The notes: generated by a model from the letters alone, not told the origin. Positions 15,435-25,180 are shown, counted from the stretch's first letter. The stretch: 64,000 nt of DNA from Lederbergia panacisoli (GCF_024626525.1 NZ_JANJGU010000007.1:106983-170982), one strand, 5' to 3'. Program-made: numbers and translations.

Positions 15435-18101
15435 CTACTTATCAAAGATCCTTCTTCCAGCCTTGACTAATTCATTGGCGATAATTGGGATAAGGGAGAT
15501 TCCAACAACAAACAACCAGTCCTTTCCAGTTAACACATGGATGCCAAAGACGTCATGCAAAAATGGAATATAGACCAATGCTGCTTGAATGGCTATACCA
15601 AGGACAATAGCACCGATTAAGTATTTATTAGTGAATAATCCAATTTGGAAGATTGATTTTTTCTGACTTCGTAAATTTAAGGAATGGAAAAGCTGCGACA
15701 CACTTAATGTGATAAATGCCATAGTTTGAGCATGTGTAAGAGCATCGTTAGTTATATTTCCAAAATCTATTGTAAAAATTGAACTCGCCCCTGAGTAAAA
15801 TCGAAGTCCTTCTACAAAAGCAAATAGTGTGATAAATCCAATCAAAAATCCGTTTAGTAATGCAAATGTACCAGAGCCCTTAGCAAAAATACTTTCTTTT
15901 GGATTGCGTGGTTTTTCTTTCATCACATCTGGATCATCGGGATCCATCCCTAGTGCAATGGCAGGAAAAGTGTCTGTTATTAAGTTGACCCACAAGATTT
16001 GAACAGCCGTTAAAGGAGTTGGCATGCCTAGAAGAACTCCAATAAAAATCGCTGTAATTTCTCCAAGATTACAAGAAAGCAAAAACAAAATGGATTTTTT
16101 AATATTTTGGAAGATATTACGCCCTTGTTCAACAGCTGCTACAATGGTTGAGAAATTATCATCCGTTAGAACAATATCTGCTGCACCTTTTGCTACGTCC
16201 GTTCCGGTAATTCCCATCGCCACCCCAACGTCAGCCTGTTTTAATGATGGGGCATCATTGACACCATCACCAGTCATCGAAGTGATATGACCATTTTCTC
16301 TTAATGCTTTGACGATCCTTACTTTATGCTCTGGTGAGACACGGGCAAATACGCGAGTTTTTTCCACTTTTTCTTGAAGTTCCACATCACTTATTTCATT
16401 CAATTGTTGGCCTGTCATTGTTTCAGATATACTGCTTGCAATGCCGAGGTCTTGAGCGATTGCCAAAGCTGTATTTTGATGGTCTCCTGTAATCATCACC
16501 GTACGAATACCGGCGTCTTTACACTCAGCAATCGATGCCTTTACTTCTTCCCTTGGCGGGTCAATCATTCCAACGATACCTAAAAACGTTAAATTCTCCT
16601 CCAATTGATGATTAAATTCTTTTTCAGAGGAAATATCTCGTTTTGCTACAGCTAATACACGAAGTGCTTCTTCGGACATTTGATTGGAAATAGCGATAAT
16701 TCCATTTTTATCTTCCTCTGTCATTGGCTTAATCGAACCATCTATAAAGATTGATGTCATTCTTGGCAGCAGTCGGTCTAAAGCACCTTTCGTAATCGAA
16801 AAAAGTTGATTTCCATTTTCATGTACTGTCGTCATCATTTTTCGATCAGAATCAAAAGGAATTTCATACACGCGTTTATGTTGGTCTTCCAATTCCTTTT
16901 TTGTTAACCCCGTATACATTCCTGCTGCAACTAAAGCGATTTCTGTTGGGTCCCCTGCTTGTTTGTCATCATTCACAACCGCATCGTTACAAAGCATCAT
17001 CCCTTTAATAAATTGAAGAGCCACTTCACTTTTTATATGAATGTTTGCTAATTCGGTAAATTTTCCGCCCACATACACTTTTGTCACGGTCATTTTGTTT
17101 TGTGTTAATGTACCTGTTTTATCTGAACAGATTACACTAACAGCACCTAAAGTTTCAACAGCTGGAAGCTTCCTGACAATTGCATGGTGTTTGATCATTT
17201 TTTGAACTCCAACAGCTAAAACAATGGTTACAATTGCAAGCAGACCTTCTGGAATGGCAGCTACTGCAAGGCTAACAGCTATAAGGAACATTTCTAATAC
17301 TTCGCGGCCTTGAAAATATCCTACAAAGAACATAATGATACAAACGAGAATAGCACCAATTCCTAATATTTTCCCTAACTCGTCTAGTTTCTTTTGTAGT
17401 GGAGTACTTTCTTTTCCTTGATTTCCTAACATCTTTGCAATTTTACCGATTTCTGTTTCCATTCCAGTATGAACCGCAATCCCGATGCCTCTTCCGTATG
17501 TAGATAGTGTAGACATAAATGCCATATTCCGCTGATCACCAAGAGGGATTTCACCTTGTTCCAACGAAGTAGCGATTTTATCAACGGGAACAGACTCACC
17601 GGTCAATGCTGATTCTTCTATTTGTAAATTTGCGGTTTCAACTAAGCGTAAATCAGCGGGAATAAATCGACCGGCATCAATAAAAATAACATCTCCTGGT
17701 ACTACTTTTTCTGAAGAAATTTCTTTGACGACCCCATCCCGCTTCACGACAGCACTCGGTGTAGACATTTTTTTTAATTCTTCTAAAGCTTTCTCTGCTT
17801 TTGATTCCTGTACAATGCCAATCACTGCATTTAACACAATAACAATTAAAATGATAACTGCGTCACTGATTTCACCAACAATTCCCGAGATGACAGCAGC
17901 TGCAATGAGAATATAAATTAACATGCTGTTCATTTGTTCCAAAAGCATTTTCCAAATGGTCGGTTTCTGACCCTCTTGAAATTGATTTGCACCATATTTC
18001 CGTAAGCGTTCTTCAGCTTCTTGGTTTGAAAGCCCCATCTCAATATTTGTTTGTAATTCCTTCTTTACATCTTCAATCGATTTTGAATACCACAAAGACA
18101 C
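15435..18101 (-). CDS. P-type calcium-transporting ATPase
   Basis: About 888 residues, P2A type (SERCA/PMR1-like), pumping Ca2+ (perhaps Mn2+) out of the cytoplasm at the expense of ATP. Features in order: N-terminal cation-ATPase domain (GLSNQEAEERLRKYGANQF), actuator TGES, the M4 motif AAIPEGLLAIV, phosphorylation site CSDKTGTLTQNK, hinge MTGDGVNDAPSLKQADVG, and the M6 ion-site stretch NLITDTFPAIALGMDPDD. The GTG at 18101 has AAGGAAGTGGG upstream and begins the normal VSLWYSKSIEDVKKEL. The frame runs 36 codons further upstream without family similarity. Confidence 0.93.
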   Translation of the reverse strand: MSLWYSKSIEDVKKELQTNIEMGLSNQEAEERLRKYGANQFQEGQKPTIWKMLLEQMNSMLIYILIAAAVISGIVGEISDAVIILIVIVLNAVIGIVQESKAEKALEELKKMSTPSAVVKRDGVVKEISSEKVVPGDVIFIDAGRFIPADLRLVETANLQIEESALTGESVPVDKIATSLEQGEIPLGDQRNMAFMSTLSTYGRGIGIAVHTGMETEIGKIAKMLGNQGKESTPLQKKLDELGKILGIGAILVCIIMFFVGYFQGREVLEMFLIAVSLAVAAIPEGLLAIVTIVLAVGVQKMIKHHAIVRKLPAVETLGAVSVICSDKTGTLTQNKMTVTKVYVGGKFTELANIHIKSEVALQFIKGMMLCNDAVVNDDKQAGDPTEIALVAAGMYTGLTKKELEDQHKRVYEIPFDSDRKMMTTVHENGNQLFSITKGALDRLLPRMTSIFIDGSIKPMTEEDKNGIIAISNQMSEEALRVLAVAKRDISSEKEFNHQLEENLTFLGIVGMIDPPREEVKASIAECKDAGIRTVMITGDHQNTALAIAQDLGIASSISETMTGQQLNEISDVELQEKVEKTRVFARVSPEHKVRIVKALRENGHITSMTGDGVNDAPSLKQADVGVAMGITGTDVAKGAADIVLTDDNFSTIVAAVEQGRNIFQNIKKSILFLLSCNLGEITAIFIGVLLGMPTPLTAVQILWVNLITDTFPAIALGMDPDDPDVMKEKPRNPKESIFAKGSGTFALLNGFLIGFITLFAFVEGLRFYSGASSIFTIDFGNITNDALTHAQTMAFITLSVSQLFHSLNLRSQKKSIFQIGLFTNKYLIGAIVLGIAIQAALVYIPFLHDVFGIHVLTGKDWLFVVGISLIPIIANELVKAGRRIFDK

Positions 18102-18300
18102 CAAAACCCACTTCCTTTTAGAGTTTGAAATTATCTTTATTTTATCTTTTATTTTCAAAATAATCGACAATATTTGGATAAAATTCCATGATTTTGCACC
18201 CCCATCCAAAGTTTTAATAATTATTTAAGAACTTCATAAGAAGTGATTTAGAATTGCCTCGTATGATGTATACAAATCAATATTACAGGAGGTAAATAAC

Positions 18301-18708
18301 GTGGAAGAAAATAATCTGAGGGTTCGAGCAGGAAGAATTATATATTTCATATTAGCCATCATATTTGCATTATGTATCATGGTCCAAATTTATTTTGCTG
18401 GGGTGGCTATCTTTTTAGACGGCTCAGCCTGGTCTAAGCACATGATGTTTGTTCACCTATTTGGGTTTAATATACCTGTTTTAATGCTGATTTTTACTTT
18501 TGTAGGAGCTTTACCACGCTGGGCATATTTTCAGCTTTCCGGGGCATTTATCTCAATTTTCCTTATGTACTTTACGGCAAATATTAAAGCCATTTTGCCA
18601 TGGGTTGGTCCATTGCATGTCATTTTGGCCTTTTTATTATTCGCTTTATCATGGTCCATTGTGTTGAAAACATGGAAGTTGCTTTTTAAAAGGAGTGAAT
18701 CAAATTGA
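18301..18708 (+). CDS. DUF6220-type four-helix membrane protein
   Basis: 135 residues with four hydrophobic helices (about 13-36, 52-72, 80-98, 104-124). Conserved-looking pieces are YFAGVAIFLDGSAWSKHMMF and VHLFGFNIPVLMLI, which resemble the DUF6220 family; function unknown. GTG start with AGGAGGT 7 bases upstream. The stop overlaps the start of the next small gene. Confidence 0.75.
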   Translation: MEENNLRVRAGRIIYFILAIIFALCIMVQIYFAGVAIFLDGSAWSKHMMFVHLFGFNIPVLMLIFTFVGALPRWAYFQLSGAFISIFLMYFTANIKAILPWVGPLHVILAFLLFALSWSIVLKTWKLLFKRSESN

Positions 18709-18908
18709 AATTGATTATTTCCATTTTTGTAGGAATTATTGGTGGGCTCGTTCTCGGTATAGCCTTATCAAGTATGATTGGAATTTTCGGTATCGTTTTT
18801 CTAAATCAACCGATTGGAATTAAGTATCTTCCTTTTTACACAGCAATACTTTGTGCTGTTGTAGTACCGATTTGGAATAATAAGGTGAAGACTGTCAAGC
18901 ACTCTTGA
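18705..18908 (+). CDS. small membrane protein (67 aa)
   Basis: TTG start overlapping the previous stop by 4 bases (TTGA) and preceded by AAAGGAGTG. Two hydrophobic helices (about 2-25 and 40-57) and a basic C-terminus. The last codons enter a terminator stem. Not recognised; coupled to the DUF6220 gene. Confidence 0.7.
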   Translation: MKLIISIFVGIIGGLVLGIALSSMIGIFGIVFLNQPIGIKYLPFYTAILCAVVVPIWNNKVKTVKHS

Positions 18909-18922
18909 CAGTCTTATTTCTT
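18888..18922 (+). terminator. terminator of the two-gene membrane operon
   Basis: A 12-bp perfect stem (AAGACTGTCAAG, loop of 4, CTTGACAGTCTT) overlaps the stop codon, followed by ATTTCTT. Confidence 0.8.
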
Positions 18923-18975
18923 AGCTGGATGATAATAAATATAATTCAATACTTTAACATTTATGGGTGATAACA

Positions 18976-20061
18976 TTGTCTATTAAGAAGCGATTAATTT
19001 TATCAAATATAGGAATGATTATTATTCCAATTATTGGTTTCCTTTTAGTAGAAATCATATTGGGATACTTATTGTTTGTCGTTTTTAAAGGAAATCCTCA
19101 TGGCTCAGAGATAACCACTTTTCTCAGTCTTCGATTTATTGCGATGGTGATCATTTTAATCATTACAAACGGATTATTAACGTATTACGTATCAAAAAGT
19201 ATAATCACCCCAATTAAAAATCTATCTATCGCGGCAAAAAAAATTAGTGAGGGGAATTTGGAATATAGCGTAGCCTCACCTAATAAGGATGAGCTTGGAG
19301 AGCTAAGTCAAACATTTGAATCAATGCGTCTAAAACTGAAAAGGGCAAAGGCAGCTCAACAGCAATATGAACAAAATCGAGAAGAACTAATTGCGAGCAT
19401 CTCTCATGATTTAAAAACCCCTTTAACATCCATAAAAGGATATATAAAAGGCATTCAAGACGGAGTGGCAAATTCTCCGGAAAAATTAGAACGTTATATG
19501 GACATTATTTATTCGACAGCGAATGATATGGACGGACTTATAGATGAACTATTTTTACATTCAAAGTTAGATTTAAAACAATTGCCATTCCATTTCGAGA
19601 AAGTGGACTTATATTCCTTTTTCGCTGATTTTGTTGAAGAATTAGCGTTTAACTTAGAGAAGGAACAAGGGACAGCTACCCTAATCGCTAATAAAAGTGA
19701 TTCCTATGTAGTAGAAGCTGACAGAGATCAATTAAAACGTGTTGTAACAAATATTGTCCAAAACAGTTTGAAATATATGGATACAAATCAAAAAGAAGTG
19801 AAGGTTCAATTATTATCCAAACCGGACGAAGTCATTGTAGAAATGCAAGATAATGGAAGAGGTATGAATAAAGAAGATCTTCCTTATATTTTTGAAAGCT
19901 TTTACCGCACAGATACTTCAAGAAATTCTTCCACTGGCGGCAGCGGGCTAGGATTATCGATTGTTAAGAAAATCATTGAAGAGCATGGTGGAACCGTTTG
20001 GGCTAATAGTGACTTAGAAAAAAGAACTAGTATATATTTCACATTGAAGAAGGTGATATAA
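18976..20061 (+). CDS. sensor histidine kinase
   Basis: 361 residues: two membrane helices (about 10-40 and 56-78), HAMP (ITPIKNLSIAAKKISEGNLE), HisKA with the phospho-accepting histidine in SISHDLKTPLTSIKGY, and a HATPase domain with N, G1 (DNGRGM), F and G2 (STGGSGLGLSIVKKI) boxes. The extracytoplasmic loop is only about 15-20 residues, so it probably senses within the membrane or envelope. TTG at 18976 with GGGTGA upstream gives MSIKKRLILSN. The stop codon directly abuts the regulator's GTG start. Confidence 0.93.
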   Translation: MSIKKRLILSNIGMIIIPIIGFLLVEIILGYLLFVVFKGNPHGSEITTFLSLRFIAMVIILIITNGLLTYYVSKSIITPIKNLSIAAKKISEGNLEYSVASPNKDELGELSQTFESMRLKLKRAKAAQQQYEQNREELIASISHDLKTPLTSIKGYIKGIQDGVANSPEKLERYMDIIYSTANDMDGLIDELFLHSKLDLKQLPFHFEKVDLYSFFADFVEELAFNLEKEQGTATLIANKSDSYVVEADRDQLKRVVTNIVQNSLKYMDTNQKEVKVQLLSKPDEVIVEMQDNGRGMNKEDLPYIFESFYRTDTSRNSSTGGSGLGLSIVKKIIEEHGGTVWANSDLEKRTSIYFTLKKVI

Positions 20062-20751
20062 GTGCAAACCATTTTAATCATTGAAGATGAATTACATATT
20101 GCGGAACTGGAACGTGATTATTTAGAGGTCAATGGGTTTGAAAGCGATATTGCTACAAATGGTGAGGAAGGGCTAAAACTAGCTCTGACTAATCGCTACA
20201 GCCTAATTCTGTTAGATTTAATGCTTCCTGGTATCGATGGATTTCAATTATGCAAAAAGCTGCGGCAAACACTGGATATACCCATTTTAATGGTAACAGC
20301 TAGAAAAGAAGATATTGATATTATTCGGGGATTGGGCTTAGGTGCCGATGACTATATCGTTAAGCCATTTAATCCAAATGAGTTGGTGGCAAGGGTAAAA
20401 GCGCATATTTCCAGATATGACCGTTTAAATAATCATGGTGGTTACAAACAAAGTGATATTCAAATCGGTAATCTCCTCATTCAAATTGACTCAAGACGAG
20501 TGTACGTAAACAAAAAAGAAAAAATATTTACCGCAAAGGAATATGATTTATTGCACTTTTTGGCGACAAACCCTAACATCGTATTCGGTAAAGAACAATT
20601 ATTTGAACGCATCTGGGGCTATGATTCAATTGGGGACACGACAACTGTTACAGTACATATTAGGAAAATCAGAGAAAAAATTGAAGATGATCCCTCTACC
20701 CCTAAATGGATCGAAACAATTTGGGGCGTAGGGTATCGGTTTAAAAAGTAA
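20062..20751 (+). CDS. OmpR/PhoB-family response regulator
   Basis: 229 residues. The receiver domain has the acidic pair in LIIEDELH, the phospho-acceptor in LILLDLMLPGIDG and the switch lysine in DDYIVKPFNPNEL. A winged-helix DNA-binding domain follows (FTAKEYDLLHFLATNP...DTTTVTVHIRKIREKIE). Immediately downstream of its kinase with no gap; AAGAAGGTG serves as ribosome binding site. Confidence 0.95.
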   Translation: MQTILIIEDELHIAELERDYLEVNGFESDIATNGEEGLKLALTNRYSLILLDLMLPGIDGFQLCKKLRQTLDIPILMVTARKEDIDIIRGLGLGADDYIVKPFNPNELVARVKAHISRYDRLNNHGGYKQSDIQIGNLLIQIDSRRVYVNKKEKIFTAKEYDLLHFLATNPNIVFGKEQLFERIWGYDSIGDTTTVTVHIRKIREKIEDDPSTPKWIETIWGVGYRFKK

Positions 20752-20806
20752 TATGTTGTATTTGTACGAGGAATGCAGCGTAAATACTATATTGGAGGTA
20801 TATCCT

Positions 20807-21565
20807 GTGGAGGAATTGCCGGTAGAACATTATATAAGGGGAATAAAGCTAGATCGTAATATTATCACTTCTTTTGATGACTATCCATTCCATTTACCAA
20901 GTATAAAAACTTTGGATGAACTATCCTTTCATCCCAATGTTACATATTTCATCGGCGAAAATGGCATGGGGAAGTCAACATTATTAGAAGCTATTGCGGT
21001 TGCTGTTGGATTCAATCCAGAAGGCGGTTCATTTAATTTCAACTTTTCCACCTATGATTCACATTCTCCATTAGAAAAGTATCTTAAACTGATAAAAGGA
21101 ATCCAAAGGCCAAAAGATGGATTTTTCCTCCGTGCCGAGACTTTTTACAATGTGGCAACGAATATTGAGGAATTAGACAGTGAACCATCGCCGGGACCAC
21201 GAATCATTGATTCATTCGGAGGGCTATCACTTCACCAACAGTCACATGGAGAATCTTTTTGGGCAACATTTATAAATCGCTTTCGGGGAAATGGCATTTA
21301 TTTATTGGACGAACCTGAGGCAGCATTATCCCCGCTAAGACAATTATCGATGCTAGCACAAATCCATGAATTAGTTAGGAATGGGTCCCAATTTATCATT
21401 GCGACCCATTCCCCTATCATCATGTCATACCCTCATTCGAAGATTATAGAACTTAGCGAAGGCGGAGCAAAAGAAACTTTACTGGAAGAAACGAATCATT
21501 ATAGTATCATGAAACAATTTTTTGATGATAAAGATAGATTACTACATCATTTGTTGAATCATTAA
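20807..21565 (+). CDS. AAA/ABC-type ATPase (YbbL/RecF-like fold)
   Basis: 252 residues. Walker A in FIGENGMGKSTLLEAI, a signature-like QQSHGESFWATF, Walker B in GIYLLDEPEAALSP and a switch histidine in IIATHSPIIMSYP. There are no membrane segments and no coiled coil long enough for an SMC protein. It is a stand-alone ATPase of the family often annotated 'AAA family ATPase'. GTG at 20807 with TTGGAGG upstream; the frame is open 18 codons further but without a good site. Probably cotranscribed with the two-component genes. Role unknown. Confidence 0.8.
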   Translation: MEELPVEHYIRGIKLDRNIITSFDDYPFHLPSIKTLDELSFHPNVTYFIGENGMGKSTLLEAIAVAVGFNPEGGSFNFNFSTYDSHSPLEKYLKLIKGIQRPKDGFFLRAETFYNVATNIEELDSEPSPGPRIIDSFGGLSLHQQSHGESFWATFINRFRGNGIYLLDEPEAALSPLRQLSMLAQIHELVRNGSQFIIATHSPIIMSYPHSKIIELSEGGAKETLLEETNHYSIMKQFFDDKDRLLHHLLNH

Positions 21566-21662
21566 TGAGGAAGCATCTCGCTTCTAAGTCAAAAAAGGAA
21601 ATCCTCCTCATGTAGTAAACCCTATTTAATATGTAATAATTTAGAAATGAGAGTGTTCCGCA

Positions 21663-22629
21663 ATGGAGTTACAGTTAAAAAACAGAGCAAAAAGGAAAAA
21701 GATGATAAAACCTCTATTAATAACTAATATTGTTATATTAATAGTTTTTGCAAGTATATTCATTTATCACTCTATATTAACCAGCGTTTCTAAATACCCA
21801 CCTATTGGAGAATTAGTTAATATAGGAGATTACGAACTACATATGTACGCTGTTGGAAAAACAAACAAACCTTCCCACTATACTTTTAGAATCTGGTTCT
21901 GGTACTCCTTCTTCTGTTTCGGATTGGAGATATGTACAACCAGAATTAGCTAAAATTACAAGGGTGATTTCCTATGATCGCGCTGGTTATGGTTGGAGCG
22001 GTAATGCTCATAATGACCGAACAAGCGAACAAATAATAAAAGACCTTCACAAATTGCTGGAAGTTTCCGGTGAAAATGGGCCTTTCATTCTAGTCGGTCA
22101 TTCCTTTGGCGGTTTCAACATGCAATTATTCGCACATCGTTACCCTAAAAAGGTAGCGGGATTGGTTTTGTTAGACTCATCTCTTGTAGGTAAAAGTCCT
22201 GAAATTTCTGATTCAGCTCTCCTACTACAACAATCGTTAAGAAAATTAGGTATTATGAGGTTAATGGGTGAACTAGGCGTATTGCCTGTTCCTGAAGCAG
22301 TTATGTCTGATAAAAGATCAAAAGAGTTTTTATACCGCAATTTTTATAATAAGGATCAGAAAAGTGAACTTAAGTTTATCACCACTACTGATGAAAATCT
22401 ATTAAGTATCGTTCAAAAAGAAGGTTTAGGGGATATTCCTACTATAATCCTTTCCTCAAGAGCCGAAGAAAAGGAACATAAAGACTGGCAGACCTCGCAA
22501 GATGCTTTACTTCAACTATCCACAAACAGTCAAAGGAAAATAGTTGAACATTCTAGTCACTACATTCATCATGACCAGCCGAAAGTTGTGATTGATAGCA
22601 TAATAGATGTATTAGAAAAAACAAAATAG
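21663..22629 (+). pseudogene. frameshifted alpha/beta hydrolase
   Basis: Two frames share one product. The first (from an ATG at 21663) gives a membrane anchor and the start of the hydrolase domain (ELVNIGDYELHMYAVGKTNK). At about 21875 the sequence continues in the +1 frame as TILLESGSGTPSSVSDW. The remainder carries the oxyanion and nucleophile region ILVGHSFGGFNMQLF, the acid region near LGDIPTIILSS and the histidine of SSHYIHHDQP. One extra base (or two lost) near the ACAAACAAACC tract explains it. Without the shift this would be a membrane-anchored hydrolase of about 320 residues. A sequencing error or programmed frameshift cannot be excluded. Confidence 0.75.
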
Positions 22630-23061
22630 CGATTAAAAACAGTAAGTCCTATGTACTTTGAAAAATGAGAAATTGAAACATTTCCGGCAAACTATATCTT
22701 CATTTTTTAACAGTCGTAGTTCTATACTATTCGGAAGCACTGACAACAATAAAAAAGTATCTGTTATCATTCTTAATTTCTATTGTTGTTTTTACGATCT
22801 TTTAGATTGCGCTCAATATATATTTTAAACAATTAAATTTTGATTTAAAAAGAATATGGCCATCACCTATGCTTGGTAAGAAAATAAAGATATTGCGTAC
22901 CAACACCCCTGCCATTTTTATTTGAACAGCAGAAACTTTAGTACACGCATGCAGGTTCTGCTGTTTTCACTCACAATAGATAATTTTTCCTCTTGGGTTT
23001 CTTTATAAATCAAGCTATTAGGATTCTGTAATTTCGTATCACCATTAAACTGGTTTGTATT
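22630..23061 (+). other. non-genic stretch with a possible decayed membrane-protein frame
   Basis: From 22737 the plus strand reads ALTTIKKYLLSFLISIVVFT, a TAG, then IALNIYFKQLNFDLKRIWPS and on to a TGA at 22922. This hydrophobic-then-basic pattern looks like a membrane-protein remnant, but there is no start signal and no family match. A hairpin AACAGCAGAA/TTCTGCTGTT (22925-22965) with a short T tail follows. Confidence 0.3.
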
Positions 23062-23092
23062 AAAAAAGAGCCAATTGATTGGCCCTTTTTTA
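23062..23092 (-). terminator. terminator of the second WrbA gene
   Basis: GAGCCAAT and ATTGGCCC around a 2-base loop, flanked by A6 and T7 tracts, so it can work in either direction. Ten bases past the wrbA copy 2 stop codon. Confidence 0.8.
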
Positions 23093-23102
23093 TAGAAGCA
23101 AA

Positions 23103-23714
23103 TTATTGATTTCCTTTTTTAACCCATTCCGCAACAGTAACAGTACGTTTAGCTTGATGTTTCACAGCATCCTTAACGTCCTCAATCATTTTACCATCTT
23201 GACCAACCGTAACACTTGTTCCATATGGATTTCCGCCTGCTCCAAACAATACTGGATCAGTGTAACCAGGAGGGACAATAATAGCACCCCAATGCATCAT
23301 GGAAGTATATAAAGATAACAATGTAGCTTCCTGACCACCATGTGGATTTTGTGCAGAAGACATGGCACTGACTACCTTATTCACTGTTTTACCAGTAGCC
23401 CATAGTCCACCTTGCGTATCTAGGAATTGCTTCATTTGTGAAGGCATATTTCCAAAACGAGTAGGGACACTAAAGATGATTGCATCTGCCCATTCAAGGT
23501 CAGCTGATGTCGCTACCGGCACGTCCTTTGTTGCGTCGACAGTTGCTTTCCACGCTTCATTCCCTTCGATTACCGACTGAGGAGCCAATTCTTGTACTTT
23601 TAATACTTTTACTTCAGCACCTGCTTCTTTTGCTCCTTCTTCTGCCCATTTTGCTAATTCATAGTTTGTACCACCCATGCTGTAAAATACGACTGCTAAT
23701 TTAACGTTTGACAT
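23103..23714 (-). CDS. wrbA: NAD(P)H:quinone oxidoreductase, WrbA type (copy 2)
   Basis: A 203-residue FMN flavodoxin-fold quinone reductase with the same motifs as copy 1 (LAVVFYSMGGTNYELAKW, PTRFGNMPSQMKQFLDTQGG, GGNPYGTSVTVGQDGKM). The ATG at 23714 has GGAGATGG upstream. The frame also extends to an ATG at 23765 with AAGGTG, giving a short basic tail MGFLNKLFGKKSKE that some Bacillus homologues carry. A palindrome matching the local MarR operator lies about 180 bases upstream (23895-23912), so this copy probably belongs to the quinone-stress regulon. Confidence 0.92.
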   Translation of the reverse strand: MSNVKLAVVFYSMGGTNYELAKWAEEGAKEAGAEVKVLKVQELAPQSVIEGNEAWKATVDATKDVPVATSADLEWADAIIFSVPTRFGNMPSQMKQFLDTQGGLWATGKTVNKVVSAMSSAQNPHGGQEATLLSLYTSMMHWGAIIVPPGYTDPVLFGAGGNPYGTSVTVGQDGKMIEDVKDAVKHQAKRTVTVAEWVKKGNQ

Positions 23715-23894
23715 ATTTTCCATCTCCTTTGATTTTTTTCCAAATAATTTATTTAAAAACCCCATGTATAACACCTTCTTTTTATTATTTTTTAATAATC
23801 CTTATAGGGACCACCCCCATTGAAAATGGTGAACTTCAAGGCTCTACTTTTTTATTCCCTATTGCACGGAATTTTATAATATAACCATTTCATA

Positions 23895-23912
23895 CTTCTC
23901 ACTTTCGAGATA
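23895..23912. promoter_or_regulatory. candidate MhqR-type operator upstream of wrbA copy 2
   Basis: CTTCTCACTTTCGAGATA, 13 of 18 positions identical to the palindrome TATCTCGAATTCGAGATA that recurs in this region. The right half-site is intact, the left half degenerate. Confidence 0.55.
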
Positions 23913-23946
23913 TTTGGGGTAATTTTACTTATTAAAAATGAATTTT

Positions 23947-24339
23947 CTATGATGTCCTACCTTTTAGCAGCAATTGACCAAGTGAATATAACTTACTACC
24001 ATTCAAAACCATGTAAATTGACATGACGAGTAGGACAAGATCTAAAGCATAGCCATTTAAGAATCCATCTGGCAATTTCACAGTAAATATTGCACCTATC
24101 ATGATTGCTCCAAATAGTAGTGAAACAAGCCGAGTTCCTAAACCTAGAATAATTGCAATACCACCGACCAGTTCAATAATAGCTACTATATATGCAAGAA
24201 ATCCTGGAATTCCTATGCTATCAAACCAACCTACTGTATTTCCTATACCGCCTTGAAACTTTGCTGCTCCATTTGCTAGAAAAACAAGCCCTAACATAAT
24301 ACGAAGTAATAAAGTTCCGATTTCAGTTTTGTTTAACAT
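23947..24339 (-). CDS. DoxX-family membrane protein (MhqP-like)
   Basis: 130 residues with four hydrophobic helices and the DoxX pattern LLRIMLGLVFLANGAAKFQG...GIPGFLAYIVAIIELVGGIA. In B. subtilis the DoxX protein MhqP is encoded with quinone dioxygenases under MhqR. Here an MhqR-type palindrome (24390-24407) lies 50 bases before the gene. GGAGA lies 8 bases before the ATG. A role in quinone tolerance is inferred from the context. Confidence 0.85.
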   Translation of the reverse strand: MLNKTEIGTLLLRIMLGLVFLANGAAKFQGGIGNTVGWFDSIGIPGFLAYIVAIIELVGGIAIILGLGTRLVSLLFGAIMIGAIFTVKLPDGFLNGYALDLVLLVMSIYMVLNGSKLYSLGQLLLKGRTS

Positions 24340-24389
24340 AAGATGTCTCCTTGAATATTCATTTCCACTTAAGATAATACCATTTAATA

Positions 24390-24407
24390 TATCTCAATTT
24401 CAAGATA
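24390..24407. promoter_or_regulatory. candidate MhqR-type operator upstream of the DoxX gene
   Basis: TATCTCAATTTCAAGATA, an 18-bp inverted repeat differing at three positions from TATCTCGAATTCGAGATA. Confidence 0.7.
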
Positions 24408-24496
24408 TATGTATATATATTTTTTACTCTAATATTAATACGACTATTTACTATGTTAAAAAAGAATAAATATAAACTAAATTCCATTATTTATTA

Positions 24497-25150
24497 TTAA
24501 ATATATGCTTGTTTCTTTTTTTCTTTGGCACGATATAGAGCTTTATCAGCACGATATATTAGTGTTTTGTAATTCGTTCCATCCTTAGGAAAAACTGCGA
24601 TGCCTATGCTAGAGGTTGCTTGGATAGTTAAATCATTGATTTTGTATGTTTCTTGAAATGAAGAAAGCATCCTTTCGCCAATTTTGATAATAGTCTTTTC
24701 GTCATTTATTTCCTTCAGCAGTACAAGGAATTCATCTCCGCCAACTCGGCAAAGAACGTCGCTTTCACGTACACAAGATTTTAACCTTTGAACAAATTCT
24801 TAAAGGATATGATCTCCGACATCGTGACCATGGGTATCATTTATTGATTTGAACTTATCAATGTCGATATACATGATAGCGACTTTTTCTTTGGCTATTT
24901 TCGCAGCTTTAATAGATTTGGTAAATTTGTTTAAAAGTGTTTGATGTTGTTCTTTTGTCAGATTAACGATAAAAGGCGGAAACTTAATACCGTTTAGTTC
25001 CTTCGTTTCCCATCCAAGCATGTTTTGAAAAGCTGGATTTGCGTCAATTACTTCTCCATGATGATCAAGGGCGAAAATAGCATCTGTTGAATTACTCCAA
25101 ATGAGATCCAATACATTATCATTCACAATAGTCTGTGATTCAGATTTCAT
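24497..25150 (-). pseudogene. PAS-GGDEF diguanylate cyclase with internal stop and deletion
   Basis: The frame opens at an ATG at 25150 (GGGGG upstream) with a PAS domain (LIWSNSTDAIFALDHHGEVI, then ANPAFQNMLGWETKEL) and passes into a GGDEF domain (VAIMYIDIDKFKSINDTHGH). A TAA at 24800-24802 interrupts it after DVGDHIL. The same frame then continues EFVQRLKSCVRESDVLCRV, GGDEFLVLLKE and on to YRADKALYRAKEKKK before the true stop at 24497. The usual DxLTGLPNR segment between PAS and GGDEF is missing, indicating a deletion as well. c-di-GMP synthesis is therefore unlikely. Confidence 0.85.
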
Positions 25151-25180
25151 GATGACCCCCAAATCCGCCGCTAACCGATA

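Noticed and set aside
18102..18209. N-terminal extension of the Ca2+ ATPase
   Set aside because: No ribosome binding site, no family similarity, and a normal GTG start with a good site exists at 18101.
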